The notes: generated by a model from the sequence alone, not told the origin. Numbered from the stretch's first letter, positions 48,489 to 61,814 are shown. The stretch: DNA of 64,000 nt from Opisthocomus hoazin (GCF_030867145.1 NC_134433.1:9065216-9129215); one strand, 5' to 3'. Made by a program: numbers and translations.

Positions 48489-48610
48489 AGCGGGGGCGGC
48501 TGCTCCTCGCACCCGCCCGTCGCCCGGCAACGCGGCCTCGCGGGGCGGGGAGAAAGGCGGAAGGCGCGCTGCGATTGGCCCTGCCGCCGTCACGTGTGGG
48601 GAGGGGCAGT
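48489..48610 (-). promoter_or_regulatory. IFT22: IFT22 core promoter with X-box, CCAAT, GC box and E-box
   Basis: Within 120 bp of the start codon I see, reading away from the ATG: an X-box-like site at 48519-48531, a GC box GGGGCGGGG at 48542-48549, an ETS-type CGGAAG near 48558-48563, a CCAAT box on the sense strand (ATTGG at 48574-48578) and an E-box CACGTG at 48591-48596. No TATA box. This matches a CpG-island ciliary-gene promoter. The transcription start is not determined. Confidence 0.65.
48519..48531. promoter_or_regulatory. RFX X-box candidate in the IFT22 promoter
   Basis: GTCGCC-C-GGCAAC matches the X-box palindrome GTTGCC-N-GGCAAC with one substitution in one half and a perfect second half. 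RFX factors (DAF-19 in worms) drive many intraflagellar transport genes through such sites close to the start codon; this one is 31 bp from the ATG. Confidence 0.6.
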
Positions 48611-48668
48611 GGCCCGCCGCGCGGCCTTCATGAGGAGGCGTCCCGCCAGGCGGGCGGTGGGGTTGGAT

Positions 48669-48833
48669 TCCCTCTCCCTCTCCCTCTCCCTCTCCCTCTC
48701 CCTCTCCCTCTCCCTCTCCCTCTCCCTCTCCCTCTCCCTCTCCCTCTCCCTCTCCCTCTCCCTCTCCCTCTCCCTCTCCCTCTCCCTCTCCCTCTCCCTC
48801 TCCCTCTCCCTCTCCCTCTCCCTCTCCCTCTCC
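48669..48833. repeat. Hexanucleotide array (TCCCTC), about 27 copies
   Basis: 165 bp of near-perfect TCCCTC repeats (GGGAGA on the IFT22 sense strand). They begin 181 bp upstream of the IFT22 start codon. The GGGA-GAGGGA strand can form G-quadruplexes and the tract is pure purine/pyrimidine. Open frames through it encode Leu-Ser, Pro-Leu or Gly-Arg dipeptide runs and are not evidence of a gene. Confidence 0.97.
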
Positions 48834-49200
48834 TCACAGGCAGCAGGGCCGGCGGCGCAGGAGGTGGGTGCGGCCTCTCAGGTATCCTGGTGGCGGGTTT
48901 GCCCTGGGCCCCTCCTGACGGAGCGGGCGGTGTGGGAGCGGTGGGCTCGGGCCCTGTGCGCACCCAGGGCTCCCGCACGCTGCCCGCAGTGGGGTTGCAG
49001 CGCCTGTACGGCTTTCAACCCGAACCGGCGTGCCCTGAGGGGAGCCCAGCTTTGGTGTCCCTCGGGCGGGACTGGCAGCGGCTCCTCCTGCCCGGACGGT
49101 TTCAGGGGAGAGGTGTCCCCTTGGCCTTTCTGCCCTCCGGAAAGCGAGAGGCAGGCTAGCAGATACTCAACACACTTACAGGTCGCCCTGTGCTTGCGCT

Positions 49201-52200
49201 TCGCTCTGGTGTCCCTCACTGGCTTGAGAAGTGCTGCCCTTGCCTGAAGTTCTTAGCTATTTTAGCTGCAGATTCTCCTTGAATGGACGATGAAGCAAGC
49301 TCTTGAAGCTTCTTATTAAGGCTTGTTAAGGGAAGCAAGAGGCTTTTTTAAATTGCAGCTTCTAAGAGAAAAACATCTGGCAGGCAGCTGTGCGGCTTCA
49401 GAGTTGTTTAGTGCCCAGGTACAACAGCAGTTTTAGACAAGCTTTCAAACAGGGCCTCTAGGCGCTACCATAATGTAAATGTTTATTACTAGCACTACTA
49501 ATAAATGTGAACCAGAATTGCTCTGCTCTCACTGAGGGGGGAGAGTCTTTTCCGTCACACTGTAGGATTATTTGCTGCTTCGTTCCTTTCATGGGGATGG
49601 TTTAGGATGGTTCAATATGGCAGTGGCATCACACCATTCACACAGTATTTTAAACTTCGGAAATTGTTTTCAGGCTGGTGGACAAAGACAATGGACAAAT
49701 GATAGTTGCACCTAGCACTGGATTTGATTCTGCTGTAGCAGACTGGATGTGTATTTTCTGTTTGTGAAGATCCACATGTGATTCAGGACCAAATTCACAA
49801 TGAACTAGAATAATTCATAGGTAATGCTTTCTGCAGCTATATTATTTTCCACATTTCAGACTGAATAACTTCCAAAGAAAAGACAGAAAGGGTGACCTAG
49901 CAAGAAGAAATCTGGGCAAATTCTCCCATTAGCTTGCACATGTTATTAGCTACTGCTAGCACATGAAGAGAAATGTGTTATAAAGGATTCTATTGTGGAC
50001 AGCAGCACAGAAGAGGGGAAGAAAAAAAAAGAGTAAGAGGTAACTGAAATTGGGTAAAACTGGCTGTTTGTGTAGCTGCCCAGAAAGCAATTAGGATTAA
50101 TTTTTAGATGAAGTGTCAGATAGAGTCTTTGTGTGTTTGTATTAGCCACTGAAGAGTAAGGAGAGCACAACTGACTAAGGCTGCAATTTTTGGATTTATC
50201 CATGTGGTTTAGGGTTTTAAGTCACTTTAGAAAGCAGGAATTAAAGTGCCAAGCCACTTAGGGTGGTGTTTTCAAAGACGTTTAAGTCAAGTACATTTGG
50301 TGTTATCAGCATCTGCCTTAGGCATATGGGTAAAGTTAGGTTAGTTACTGTTTGTTGAGAGTACAAGTGTACAAATCAGCAAGGCCATTTTGTTTCACTT
50401 GTTTAAAACTCTTTGTTAGACTGCAGCAGAGAGAACTCCAGCAGTAAGTGAATGGCTTCCAGACTATACTGGTAATGGTAAGTCTTGCGTTTATTAGATG
50501 GCTAGTTTTCCACCATAACGTTTTGATAGCAAGCAAAAATGATCATCTCCAGATGATTCTCCATGGACAGATCCTCCTTCTTGCTTCAAAAGCCAAAAGC
50601 AATTGCAGGCTATCAATAATATTTCAATAAAAATGTTCTTTACTTTGAAATGTCTGTGAGAACATTGATTGCTGTATCAAGCCATGTGATGCTGGTTGCA
50701 TGAACTGCAGATAAGAGGGCTTCGCCTCCAAGTCAGAGGCCCAGAGGTTTTGCTGGAAGCAGCAGTAAAATGCAGTGCCAGTCACCTTTCAGATAGTACT
50801 TTAGCACTTGCAAATCATTCAGTCTTTCGGAGAAGAGTATTTTAAGTTTGCATTATACTTCATTTAATGTGGCGTATAAAAATTTTCCTATGAAAACAAC
50901 TCAAAAAAAATCTTTCATAAGATTTTGTGGCTTAGTACTGGTACTTTGTTTAATGTAGTGTAACAATGTTTCCAAACTTTGAAAAACATGCCCTAGAGCA
51001 CTTAAATCAAGTTGTGTGTGAAAATAATGCCTTGGTTAGAAGTACAACCACATGGCAAGACTTACCATGAGAATGAGTGCTCTGCCTGTTTGTTGTGCGT
51101 TGCATGACATTTATTGTGTGTGTGCAGAAACAACTTTCTAGTGGGTGCAGGCAGAGACCTGCATTACGTCCTCTGTTTATTTTTACCGGTTCATTTGGGG
51201 GCAAGGCATAGAACACAAGAATTGAAAGGAAGAAACACCTGTTTTTGTGCCCTGAAGCCTGTTACTAAAAATTAAGGAGAAAATCAATATTGTTGTAAAC
51301 TCGAAGATTGTGGCTTACGAATCTCTGCAAAGGGATATCTGTGTGAGGGTCAAAGTCCAGTTGATTTAAGTAAGCGATGAAGGTTTGGATGAAGTGTGGC
51401 TGTCCTCTGGATAAAATTTTTGTAGAGCTATGAAAAAGGACCAAATGGACACAGGACATTAAGCTGCATTGACAGCGCTGCTCTTTATCATGAGTCTGTT
51501 ACACCTCCTTAGTAGCCACTTTTAGTGAAAGCACTCAGTTCAATCATTCTGTCTCAGAAAACCTGTTCTGGAATCAATAGAAAATGCTCATGCAAAACTT
51601 GTTGCTTGGTTCATGCCAACAGATCATTGAGGACTACAGCTCTGATTTATTTGTGGTCTCAAAGTCTTTCCTAGAGGAGACCAGGATCTTTATTTCCATT
51701 TTATAGATGGAGAAACACAAGCAGAGAAATGTTACCCACCTGGCTGACAGCACATCTAGGATTAATTAAAATGCCTTGAATTGTCAGTGCAGGCTGTGGC
51801 TGGGGAAGCAGACAACTCAGCGGCCAATGTATTTTCCTGACTGGTGGACATGAGCTCAGCGACACCTTAGGCAGCCCAATTCTCCCTGCGTACCTTCATC
51901 AAAGTCTGTGGAAGTTCCCCAAGGATGAATTTGACTTGCTCTGTTTATGTAGTGATGTATAAACAAAACACAGGGAGCAGCAGTCTACCTCCACAACCCC
52001 CTTGAGCAAACACACCAAAGTGGTCTGATTTTTAGTCACAATATGTGAATCCAGAAGTTGGGTTTAGTTCCTGTGGTTTACATCTTAAGGTACAGCAGCA
52101 GATGATGTCTCGGATAGATGTCATTTTGCTTGTTCTGAAGTGGTTGCTCTGGTCACATTCTGTGGAGCAACAGTAACACCTAGTGGCTAAACACGCCAGT

Positions 52201-55200
52201 CCATTGCCTCCTGTCTTCCCTTCAAGAAGTACGAGTTGGAGGGGAACATGGTATGATTGACAGTTTTGACTTTCAAGGCCAACACTTAGGATCTCCAGGG
52301 ATTTACCATTTTCCTTTCAACCCCACACCATGTTCTGTTTTCTATTAAAAGTGGTAGATGAAATATGAAACTCTTCCTCCCACCTCCCAGCCCCCTTCAC
52401 TTTCCTGGCTCATGGAGGAGGTTGTTCCAGTCCATCTTGATCTGTAGGTGGGTGGGCTGTGAGTGGCCAAGCCTACTGCTTCCATCTGGAACACTCAGAT
52501 TTCTGTAAGGAATCCAAGCTTTTTTCTTTTTCTTTTTTTTTGTCTGAAAAGGATCAAGCAGATCATCTGATGGAAGTTGGTGACCTCAGTGCATTTGATA
52601 ATGTGGCGCTAACTTGCCTGTGTTAAGGCAAACCAAACCGATCTGTTCCAAGAAGTACCATTTCTTAAGATGTGGTATGCAGGATTGTTTGCCATGATCT
52701 ACTGGGACTGCTAATTCATCAGAGAGGGACCCCCTAGAAAAACAGCGTTTGAGAGGAAAGAACCCACAGATGTTTATTGTGTTAGCAGGAGAGCCCTTCA
52801 GAGGGTCTTCTTTCCCCCTCACAGGGGAAAGTTTCAATTTTTCCATGGAAAAAAACATTAACCAAAAGTATTTCTGCTAAAGCCCAGATCATTTGTATTT
52901 GTAAATAGAGGCTCAACTCTTTGTGGAAATTACGGTACTGAGAGATTATGTTCTCGTCATATTCATGCTGTCTAAGTCTAGGCTTCTGGTTTAGGTATTC
53001 TGAATTACCCACTGGAAGCATCTATTTAGGAGAGTCTTCACTGCCTGTTGACAGAGCCTGGACCCTTAATTTATGCTGTTGATGCATGATTTTTTACATA
53101 TGATCTAAACTTGTATCACCACCCACTCAGAGAAGTAGTATTGCCTCTGTTCATGTCCCCAGCTCTCTGTCTAGCTTCCTTCCAATTACCTGTTTGGATG
53201 GAACTGATTCAGTTGAAAGCTAATCTGATGCCTCTGGAGAAAAAAAAAATCCGATCCTTGAACCTGTTCACTGCATAACTGCACAAAAACCTGGTGCTAA
53301 CAGAAAGAAGGTAATGAGGACGAGTGGGGATGTGGCCACGTGGGACAAGGATGGGACCATTTCTTTTTGGCTACTGTGCAGATGTACACTGAATTAAAGT
53401 GTGGATATAGTCATACCATTAGTTAGACCTCTCAAATTTGGGGTTCTCAATACCTGTTTGTGAGAGTCATCAAAGAGAAAGACAGCCTGATAGTGAGAAA
53501 TGAGAAATATTGTACTGGGATGTGTTGGGCACACTTTACTCTTAGAAGAGGGCACGGCAACCTTGTTGGGCTGGGCAAAAACCTGTTATGTTTGGTAAAA
53601 ACAATTTCATAGGTGGTGGACTAGAAGGTATTGAAACAACACAAAGGATAATTGTTATTTGTGACTCACAAGGGCTTATGGAACATATTCTATTAGACCC
53701 GTGTGTTTTTTGTGTTGAATATCAAATTTCAAAGTAAGTTTTGTTTCTTGCTGACAGCTGTGGTGTCTGCCACCCCTGTTGGTCTGGAAGGAGCCTGCAT
53801 TTATTAACATTGTCTGATCTATTTATTCACCCAAGGCCAGACCCTCAAAGACTTCACAGAAAGCAAAAAAGTGTGTGTGTTGTCTCTAGAGGGACTGCCA
53901 TGTGGTCCTATGGGAGATGAGATCCTACTGACAGGAAGATTTTGTTTTATCTCATTTTCATTCTCTGAATTATGTGTTACTTCAGAGTTTATGGCCAAAC
54001 ACGGGAGTTCCTTAACCCTGTGGTCCTGCCAGGCATTATGTTTCTGCTAACATCCTGGGCCAAATCAGTTGTCTTTTCAGATGTGTCACATTCATTTTCA
54101 TTGAAGGATCAATTACCTCTTGGCAGGATGTCATTAGAGACAACAGCTTGATACCAGTAATTAGTATCTTTTGAGGACTCTGCAACAAGATCTCAAATCC
54201 CTGCTCCTTTGCTTAGATACCTGGACACAGTGATGAATGCTTAACTCTATACCCTCAACTTAAAAATTTGTGGCCTCCATAATTTTGCCTCAATTCCATC
54301 TGAAACCTGGGAAAAGTAGTATATCAGTTTCCAATGCTTGACTCCCTTGCAAACTTCTCGTTTGAAAGGTCCTCCTTAATATCTTATGGCTACAAATACA
54401 CATATGTGTGAGACTGGCACTTAAATTGAATGTGGCCTGCCACTGTGGACTTGCAAATGAAGATCCTTGCATTTCTGCAGGTAGGGGTAGAGTTAGAAGC
54501 AGCATGTTGTACTATGTATTTTAAACACCATGAGGAAAGTATTGGAAATACAAAAAGCAAAGTAGACTGAGCACTATAAAAATGTTTATATTTAGTGCAG
54601 ATTGTTGATCATGTAGTATGAAGTGGTTCATTACTTTATTGTTGTTCAATAATTTGAAAACTTAAATCTTCTGTTTTTGGCTGGGCTAGTGATATTATCT
54701 TGAGTTGGGTTATAAAAATACTATGCTTCACCTAAGCACAGATTGTTGTAGTTTTCATCTTAATTAGCAAGCTCCAGATTTAGATGGATTAATACAATCA
54801 CTCTTTCTTTCCTTTGCCATAGAAGTTCAGAAGTATAATCTGTCACTTGTGAGAACATAAAGAATTGGACTGGAAGCATTCCAAACTCTTTAGTGTAAGT
54901 GTTCAAAGATTTGATGGAGTCCTCAGTCATAAAATCTTTAATTTGAACTAGACCTTTATATTCTCCATTCTTAAATTCACTATTTTTACATCCAGGGGAT
55001 TTCCTGTTATCCAAGTATGTATGGAGGCCCTTTATTTCCCTCTGTGTGTGTTTTTTAATTCAAGTGAAATGTAAATGTCAGTGGTTGCTTGCACTTAACC
55101 TCCTTAGGTTCATATTTCTTATTTAATTGCATTACATTTTAAGGTTTAAGGCTATATATTTACTGCTGTTAATAGCACACCATATTTTAATGAAGCTGTT

Positions 55201-56174
55201 ATCTTCTGCAAATATATACAGAACAATGGAGATTGATTATACAGGATCTTTCGAAGAAACTGTATCTCAAAGCCATTTAAAAAGAATAAACACAGTGGAG
55301 AGTTTCAGTTAATGTAGTTCTTTACCTAAAATAGCTTCAAAACTAAAGAAATGAATGCTTGGGTTGTCAAGACTGTTTGCTCTCCTCTTCCCCGGCCAGA
55401 GACTGCACCTCAGTAGGTCGCTGGCCATAACTGCAGTGTGCCAGGGCATGTGTTACGAGCTGTGGTCGTTCTCAGAGATGCTCCAGAACTGCAGCACTAT
55501 TTTTTCCACAGTCCACTCACTGCCTCTGTAAGCTGGCCAGACTCTCTCTCTGCCCGACCTACAGCTCAGCTCTGTAAATCTATTGTCAGTCAGTTCAGGG
55601 AAGGCTCAGAACATGGAAAATAATTATCTAATTTTCTTGAAACATCTTAAAAAAAGGCAAGTATTACCTAGAGATCATGTACAGAAAATCTGGGACAAAT
55701 CTACTGTGCTCCGCTAGAAAGCCAGCCAGCCGAACACCTGTTTTCAATGCAAATAGTGCATCACCCTACAGTTCGGGCACTGCAGTGGGTTTTTCACAAT
55801 CTTAGAGTTAAATATTCAAGACATGAATTGAGCCAAAAAATGTTTTGCTGTGAGCCACTTCTTTCCAGGCATGCTGCTAGGCTGATAGTCCTGTCCTACC
55901 ACTCCATCACATACCAAAAATCTCCTTAGTCTGGTCAAAAGCTTTTATATCTTTTTTTGGGCAACAATCAGTTTAAACATTTCATCGAATCTTGCAGACT
56001 TTATCATTTCCTTGCTGCCAAAAAAAGAACAATTTCTTTCTCTCTTTATGTCTCATCTTTCTTCTTTTATTTTTTCTTCTCTTCGTTCATGATTTTTCCT
56101 ATTTATACCATATAATTTTTATTTCATTTCTATGATCCTTACAAAAGCCATGATATATAACAAAGCACTAAACC
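49201..56174. other. Upstream flank of IFT22, no gene seen
   Basis: About 7 kb of mostly single-copy AT-rich sequence with one MIR-like remnant (51680-51765). No coding exon was recognised on either strand. COL26A1, the gene beyond IFT22 in mammals, was looked for without success. Confidence 0.5.
51680..51765 (-). mobile_element. MIR-like SINE core
   Basis: TTTCCATTTTATAGATGGAG, then AAACACAAGCAGAGAAATGTTACCC, then CTGGCTGACAGCAC, follow the inverted MIR core (CCCATTTTACAGATGAGGAAACTGAGGCACAGAGAGGTTAAG...CACACAGC). Confidence 0.65.
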
Positions 56175-56265
56175 CTGTGTTATAAAGTGAGGCACTGAAA
56201 GATTGCCTGATGGCTCTGGCAGGTCAGGGAGTTCAACCAGATTCTTTCTGGGTGTAGACTGACAG
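56175..56265 (-). mobile_element. MIR-like SINE fragment
   Basis: TGTTATAAAGTGAGGCACTG and AAAGATTGCCTGATGGCTCTGGCAGG with a following AACCAGATTCT resemble an inverted, diverged MIR core and head. Confidence 0.45.
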
Positions 56266-56989
56266 CCCATGTATCCTTCCTGCCTAAGATGCCATGGCAT
56301 GAGGGATTGTGAGCCAGTGCAGTCCCAGAGGATTATTTGGGGATTGGTTTTGCATCTGTGGAGAGATTGATCTCCCTTAGGCAGAACAGAATACAGAGAG
56401 AAATGAAGAGCATTTCTTGTGGTGAGAGATCTGTGTTCTATTCGAGGAGCTGGATATTTGCAAAGTACAATTTAGTAGTTCCAGTTGGGTCATTTAGAAA
56501 TGGAAACGAGGAGGGGAGGGAAATCTGCATGCAACCAGTTCAAGAAGGTGCTCAGACTAAGATTGTTTGGCAAAACCACCCAGCCGCTCTGGAAGAGGGG
56601 TGGATTCTGGATACCAAGATCATTAGGTGTGGTATCCATTGGTGACAATACAGTATACTGTGAACGCCTAAGCTAGCATTAGTGTACGTGTGCATAGCCA
56701 AGAAATACTTGGATCCAATTGCCTTGCAGTGACTTTAGCCCTTAATGTCTACAATGATTCTTTCGTATTTAGCACCTTAGCTGCCTTTTTATTGCTTCCA
56801 TCGAGGAATCTGTAAGATTCGGGAGAGGAGATTAGGTAGACAGCCAGCTAAAGAGCAAGAGAATGCCACTAAACAGTGCTGGGGTTTAGTTAAGTGATTG
56901 CTCCCATTAGAATGAATAGAACAAAATGTTCGTGAAGGTAAATTGATAAATCTGGAGAATATTCTTTTTAAATAATCCCCAGAGCTCTC
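56266..56989. other. Unassigned single-copy stretch
   Basis: Nothing recognised. Two overlapping plus-strand frames at 56337-56676 have no known similarity. Confidence 0.45.
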
Positions 56990-57430
56990 AGCCTAACACG
57001 CAGCTGTAGAAGAAAGACCCCAACAACTGAACAGGATGTTGGGTTGCATTACAGTAAGAACAGAGTATATATCAAAAAGGTGTTATTGTTATTACATAAA
57101 ACACTGGTGAGTTCTTGTTCAGAGTGGTCTTTTCAGTACTGCTCACTCTACCTAAGAAGGATATGATTAAGGGGATAAAGCAGGGAAAATGAGAATAATA
57201 CTGTGCCTTTCAGCTCTGAGTTATAAAGCAAGACTGAAGAGCTTTGGTATTATCTTGTTTAAAAAGAGATCTTGCTGTGATTCGGTCAATGATTTTAAAA
57301 TAATGAAGGGGATTAATCACATTGAAACAGATGAAGTCTATGAAAACAAGGAGACTTAATTTGAAAAATAGGATCTTGGGAAAAGAATGAAGACAGAGAA
57401 GGGAGAGGCTTATGTGAATACTTCAAGAAA
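56990..57430 (+). mobile_element. Ancient CR1/L3-type LINE remnant
   Basis: The order of segments follows CR1-family 3' halves: GGTTGCATTACAGTAAGAAC, then a CACTGGTGAG block, then AAGGATATGATTAAGGGGAT, then a block like GAGAGCTTGGGTTTGTTTAGC, then ATGAAGGGGATTAATCACAT. Divergence is high and reading frames are broken. Confidence 0.5.
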
Positions 57431-58744
57431 TATGTAATGTCAGTTACCAGTGGGGTCCCGTGAATCTAGATGCACAGTGCTTTAGAACAAAAGAAGGTGA
57501 AGATAGAACTAAAAGAAAAATATGTACGACACTTGGATTGTGGCTGACTGTTTACCAGTAACACACAGAGAAAGTGAAAGCCATGCTGGAGCAGGCTCTG
57601 TGAAACACCTGCAGCAAGGAGGAAGCAGAAGGTCCTCCAGCCTATGTGGTAAGGTCCAGCACAGGCAAAGCTGGTGCAGGAAGGCACTGACTGGCAAGAA
57701 GTTTGCAATGTGAAGACACATAACTGGCAGGTAAGGAGTTTGTGGAACAAGGTAGAGGGGAGAAGAGGGAGAAAGCGTAAGGCTCCTATTAATCCACCTT
57801 AACTGCAGACACCTAAGGTGAAAGTACTGGAGGCAGTTATGGATCTTAGCTAGGCAGAATCATGCTGCGGAGGGGGTAGTTCCTGTACGATGGCGGCAGC
57901 ACCGCGATTTTCAGCTTGCAGCCCACAAACTTTTGAAGGATCACAGCCAGCTTCTAGGGGGCTGTGAAAGCCAGCTAAGAAAAGCAGACTATTGTGGTTA
58001 GGCCTCATTTTCATGGCCCACGGGAAAAGTTCCTAGGAGATTTGAAAAAAAATCAGTAAAAGATGGAACATACGGACTTGCTGTGTGGACAAAATGGGAC
58101 TCCGGTCTCCCCAGTTGCATTCCTCCCAGTTCTGCTGTTCCTTGGCTCCACAGGGCAGGTGGCACAACCTCTGGGGTGTGCAGGAGCTGGGAAGAGGGTG
58201 CTTATTTCCGTATATCCTTTCTACCTGTTTTGTGTAACTTTACTTGTGCATTTTGTCAGGAAGGCGGTGAGCCCACTCCCTTTTATGTGACTTGCACAAC
58301 ACAGAGGGAACTCAGACAACCATTCATGTTGGGTTGCTCAAGCCGGACAACCTGGGTCCATTGGGAAACTGAGAGGAGTAGGAGGATTTCAGGGCCAGAG
58401 TCCAAAACTGAGACATTCTTTGGTCATGAAAGTTCTTGTTTCTCTGAGATTCAGAGAGAGTCCATGACTCGGGGTGGATTTTCAAATCACATAAGCATTC
58501 AGATACCACTGAATCTGGATATCCTATAGTCAATGACTCCATTGAAAACTGCAGCCTGATACCCAGTAGCTCCTTCCACTGCATGTTACAAAGTACTTTA
58601 TTTTGTTGTAGAAGCTCAAGACCGTCTGTGGTTTGGAGAATTTGTAAGTTCAGTGTTTATGTCCTGTACAGCATCATGCGAGCAGGCAGCCCTCAGTGAC
58701 TGAATAATGTCTAATGAACAGTTAATGACAGGAACATAATTTGA
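57431..58744. other. Unassigned stretch between two old LINE remnants
   Basis: No gene recognised. Open frames on both strands at 57466-57750 and 58063-58584 overlap each other antisense and have no conserved pattern, so I take them as chance. Part may be further decayed LINE sequence. Confidence 0.4.
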
Positions 58745-59605
58745 GAATATAGACGTGGAGACAGACCTCCCAATGTTTTCTTTAGTGACCTCAGTGATGG
58801 AAGAGGGAGTGTGCTTCTTAAACCTGCAGATGAGGCAAAGCTGGAACCAAATGCAAGAACACTGGAAGGCGGGATTAAAATTTCAAGTGATCTTGACAAA
58901 TTGGTGATGTGATCTGAATAAAACAAGATGAAACTCATTAAGGACAACTGCAGGGCACTATGCTTTGGCGGGAATAATTTTAACTGGCAAATGCAGGATG
59001 GGGGAAAGTCAGGCTATAACTTTTGCAGAAAAGGTAGAGAATCCAAAACTAAGCATGGATTAACAATGACTGACAGATGTCAAAAAGGCAAGTCCTCAGC
59101 AGGGCAGAGGTATTGCACAGAAGTATATGTTATGGGTGCCATACTATGAGATAGATGTAGACCAGCTGGAAAGTCCAGAGGAGAATACCAAAAAGGATCA
59201 GAAGTATGTAACATATGACCTACAGGGAAAGTCTGAAGAAGATGGGATTGCTTTGCTTCTAGAAGGCAAGGAGAGGTGCTAGAACAGTTTTTAAAGTACT
59301 TTGCGGAATTAAAAGTCTGTTCAAAGAGAGGAGGAATAGTTTTCTACATCCATAATGGAGAAAGTAAGACATTAAGAGCTTGAATTGCAACAAAATGGAC
59401 TGACATTAGATGTTAAGAAAAACTACCAGTACTGAGTGCAAAGCGTTGGAATATGTTTTCAGAAGAGTATGGGGAGTTTCTGTCTTGGCGTCTTTCAGAA
59501 GAAGGCAGAAAAAGTTGTGCCAACAATTATCTATGTATAATAGATCCTGCCTACTAGCAAGGAGAAGGAAGAGGGATTAGGTAACTCTTGCAGTCCTTCC
59601 TGGCT
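58745..59605 (+). mobile_element. Ancient CR1 LINE remnant
   Basis: A long, collinear but diverged match to CR1 ORF2 and its 3' end. TTTAGTGACCTCAGTGATGG corresponds to the FINDLDDG block. GCAGATGAGGCAAAGCTGG corresponds to ADDTKLG. CTCATTAAGGACAACTGCAGGG corresponds to the FNKGKCRVLHLG block. AAAGTCCAGAGGAGAATACCAAAAAGG corresponds to the VQRRATK block. The end near 59530-59605 resembles the GATCCTGCTTGAGCAGG...CCTTCC tail. Many stops and indels make it non-functional. Confidence 0.75.
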
Positions 59606-61814
59606 ATTTCCGAATGTGTTTCTACTCTGGCAAGTTTGAGTGCAATAGACCTGGTGCTATTTGTGCTTTGGTTTTATCACACCTGTGTGAATCCCTGTTT
59701 TATTGCATCCTTGGTGAGTCAGATGGGTCAAGGAGGTGACACAAACTCCCTATGTTTCTGCAGATCAGTGCTTCAGTGCATGTCCAGTTGGCAGAATTTT
59801 TGCCTCACATCAAAGGTGACATAAATTGTTCTGCCCAGGACACAATAATGCTCAGAGTATGTGTAATTCCACCGGGCGTAGTCGTTGTCTCACTGATCTC
59901 TTGAGTCATCACATTTTCCATCTGCTAAATTATGTTTCAATCTGAGCTATTTTATCCAATATATTACTTTATAACACCCACACAAGTGCTTCAGTCAGGC
60001 AAAGTTCTCATGTAAAGTCAATGACTTCTGGATCATTTCTTGTGCTTCATACAATATCACTGTCTGTCATGTTTACTGTATTCTAAACTGCTTGTGTAAG
60101 TGTGGATTTTTTTTCAGTTCTATTCCGTTTTGAGTTCAGCTGTGATTGATTTATTCCAGGTCAAATTCAGGAAATTTTCATGCACAAGCTACCTCCTAGT
60201 TTAAAAGAAAAACCACCACAGTCCCCTAATCTTTTCAGTTTGGCTCAGGTTTTGTTTGAGTCCCCCGTAATAGGTGTGTTACAATAACCTTAGTAATCTT
60301 ATAATTTAATTTATAATAGAGATGTTGAACTCTTACTGTTACTAAGCTCTTATCCATCTCTTCTAATTTTCCAAGGTTCCTTGACTGCTTTGTTATATCA
60401 CAATGAAATAATCTAGGCATCGTAAGAAGCTAGAAGGGATTTATCCAAATTGTTTTTGGTTTTAGATGGTCTTATCCATGACTTCTAACTTCAAAAGCAC
60501 ACTTCATAATTCTGAAGATCCACAAGGTTTTCTCAATTAGAACAAAGCTACTGTTCCTTTGGTCTCTTCTTAGCACCTGCATGAATAGTCCACTCACAAA
60601 AACCAAGGGGTGGGTCTTTTGAAATTTATTTTCCATGATTCTGACAACTTTGTGACTCTTTTTTTCAGCTAAGGACTGTCTTTTGTAACACTGTAAGTGA
60701 TGCTGAACAGCTGAGATGGCATTGCAGTTCTGGGGCTGGACTCTGCTTACAGATATGGCAGTGTTTTCTACCTTTTTGAGCCACCTTTCAAACTGAAAAC
60801 ATTGTAGAAAACAAATCCCTGTTTTGCTGTATCATTCCACTGTGTTTTCCTTTGCAAGTGAACAAAATTCAGATTAAATTTTGAATGTTCCTTTTATAAT
60901 CTATATTTCCCCTCACTTAATTTATTGGTTGGCTTGCATGCTGTGTATATGTTTAAAGATATTCTAGATGTTTTCACAGAAAAGTTTATGATGTTTTATG
61001 TCCCAGGTATGCCCAAAGGAGTAGGAAGCTGAAAAAGACTCCAGGCCATGTGAAACTCCATGTGTCCACACATGTCCAATGGATTAGTCTTCTGACGTGA
61101 CAGTGTAAGTCTGTCACTTGCATGGATGGTGAGCAGCACGTGGGAGGAAGGCCCTCCAGGGACAGCTTCTTCATGACAGAAAAACCAGTAGCGTGGGTAA
61201 ATTCAAAACCTGGCCTTTTCCTCTTTGCGGTGTCCCCCTGTGCTTCCATGCATGGTGGCTTTCCAGTATGCACCCTGCCTCTTCCACCTTGAACCGAGTT
61301 GGTGAAGTACATCCAAAGAATTTATTTAGCCCTGATTGCCTGGGCAAATCTTTAATTAACATGATTATGCACAGGCATAAAAAATGTAGTTTTGTATTTT
61401 GAAATATAGTATGTTTGGTTTAAAAGAATAGGACTGTTCAGATTTCAAGGGTTCTCTTCTCAAAGCTAGTCCCTCTGATAAATTGAATGAATTATGTTTT
61501 TGTTGGCTGTCTTTGTTACCTCCATCACTGTGTTTCCAATGTATCAACATAGTTTTGAGAAATTGTTAGAATATGTTGCACTCGTAAGCACCGTGGGGAG
61601 AAAAAATATTCATTTATTACTGCTATTGTGTTTGATTATATTATGCATATCCAAAGGACTAAAATGAAATGTCATCTTTAATTCTCCCCTTACAGTAGAC
61701 AATATCACCCTTTCTTCTCTCTTTCCAAAATCAGCTTGGAAGTTAATTCTTCATTTTCATTTTAAATCAGCCATCATGCAGAGTACAAGCAAGTGTGCAT
61801 TAGGGACAGGGCAG
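59606..61814. other. Unassigned single-copy stretch
   Basis: AT-rich, with no gene or repeat recognised on either strand. Confidence 0.45.

Larger units (their letters stand above)
48000..49200. promoter_or_regulatory. CpG island around the IFT22 start
   Basis: High G+C with frequent CpG from about IFT22 exon 2 to 49.2 kb, interrupted by the hexanucleotide array. Besides IFT22, it could start a divergent plus-strand transcript, but I recognise no plus-strand exon. Confidence 0.7.

Noticed and set aside
48575-49247. Long open frames of 194, 217 and 116 codons across the TCCCTC array
   Set aside because: A six-base repeat without stops stays open in all frames and gives Leu-Ser, Pro-Leu or Gly-Arg runs. 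There is no conserved domain, and both strands are open at once.
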